DNA of 12,245 nt from NCBI GenBank assembly GCA_959602875.1, contig CAUGVQ010000059.1, forward strand, positions 1 to 12,245, written 5' to 3'. The notes below the pieces were generated by a model, which was given only the letters and a program-made list of their open reading frames with translations, made no database searches and was not told the DNA's origin. Shown here one piece after another: positions 12,231 through 12,245 of the stretch (within the stretch, counting starts at the first letter, position 1; every line of letters starts with the position of its first letter). This DNA comes from an uncultured Collinsella sp. (GTDB taxonomy: Bacteria > Actinomycetota > Coriobacteriia > Coriobacteriales > Coriobacteriaceae). A program made the position numbers and the translations under genes.

Positions 12231-12245
12231 CTACTCAGCCATGAA
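12231..12245 (-). CDS. Possible 3' end of a minus-strand gene
   Basis: A TAG at 12231-12233 closes a frame whose last codons read FMAE, and a terminator hairpin begins 26 bases further on. The position suits the end of a gene that lies beyond the window. Four codons cannot identify a protein, and another frame is possible. Confidence 0.25.
   Translation of the reverse strand, partial: FMAE

Overview
The window reads as chromosomal DNA of a GC-rich (roughly 60% or more by eye) actinobacterium with strong AGGAGG-type ribosome binding sites. A Coriobacteriia (Collinsella/Olsenella-like) host is my best guess. That rests on the overall gene flavour: a short-form anaerobe-type LeuC/LeuD pair, a PadR regulator with a HAAS-type membrane protein, and a gut-style amino-acid decarboxylase. 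It is an inference, not a database match.

Left half (1-5466): the 3' end of a plus-strand membrane protein gene converges on a complete minus-strand leucine biosynthesis operon, transcribed leuA-leuC-leuD-leuB. Its products carry 2-ketoisovalerate plus acetyl-CoA to 2-ketoisocaproate. Upstream of leuA lies a classical leucine attenuator that can be read base by base. It has an extended -10 promoter, a 32-residue leader peptide with five leucines (four of them CTA), a leader stem, an antiterminator pairing and a terminator hairpin. The leuA-leuC and leuC-leuD junctions each hold a matched pair of long hairpin repeats in opposite orientation, resembling a REP/BIME-type interspersed element. leuD and leuB are separated by only 11 bases.

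Middle (5520-8846): a group II PLP-dependent (aromatic-type) amino-acid decarboxylase is divergent from a LysR-type regulator. A perfect 17-bp palindrome of LysR-box form lies between them, at the predicted start of lysR transcription. The regulator converges, 3 bases apart, on an alanine-rich 187-residue protein of unknown family, whose 5' leader contains a small hairpin followed by TTTT.

Right part (8847-12245): a PadR regulator overlaps by ATGA with a gene for a single-pass membrane protein. That protein has a HAAS/DUF1700-like N-terminus, an Asn/Gly/Thr-rich linker and an extracytoplasmic C-terminal domain. Upstream on the same strand is a GT-C fold (family 39-like) polytopic membrane glycosyltransferase. 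The window ends with a terminator hairpin and what may be the last codons of another minus-strand gene.

The strongest observations are the complete leucine attenuator and the paired hairpin repeats in the leu operon. No phage, IS, CRISPR, tRNA or rRNA was seen.
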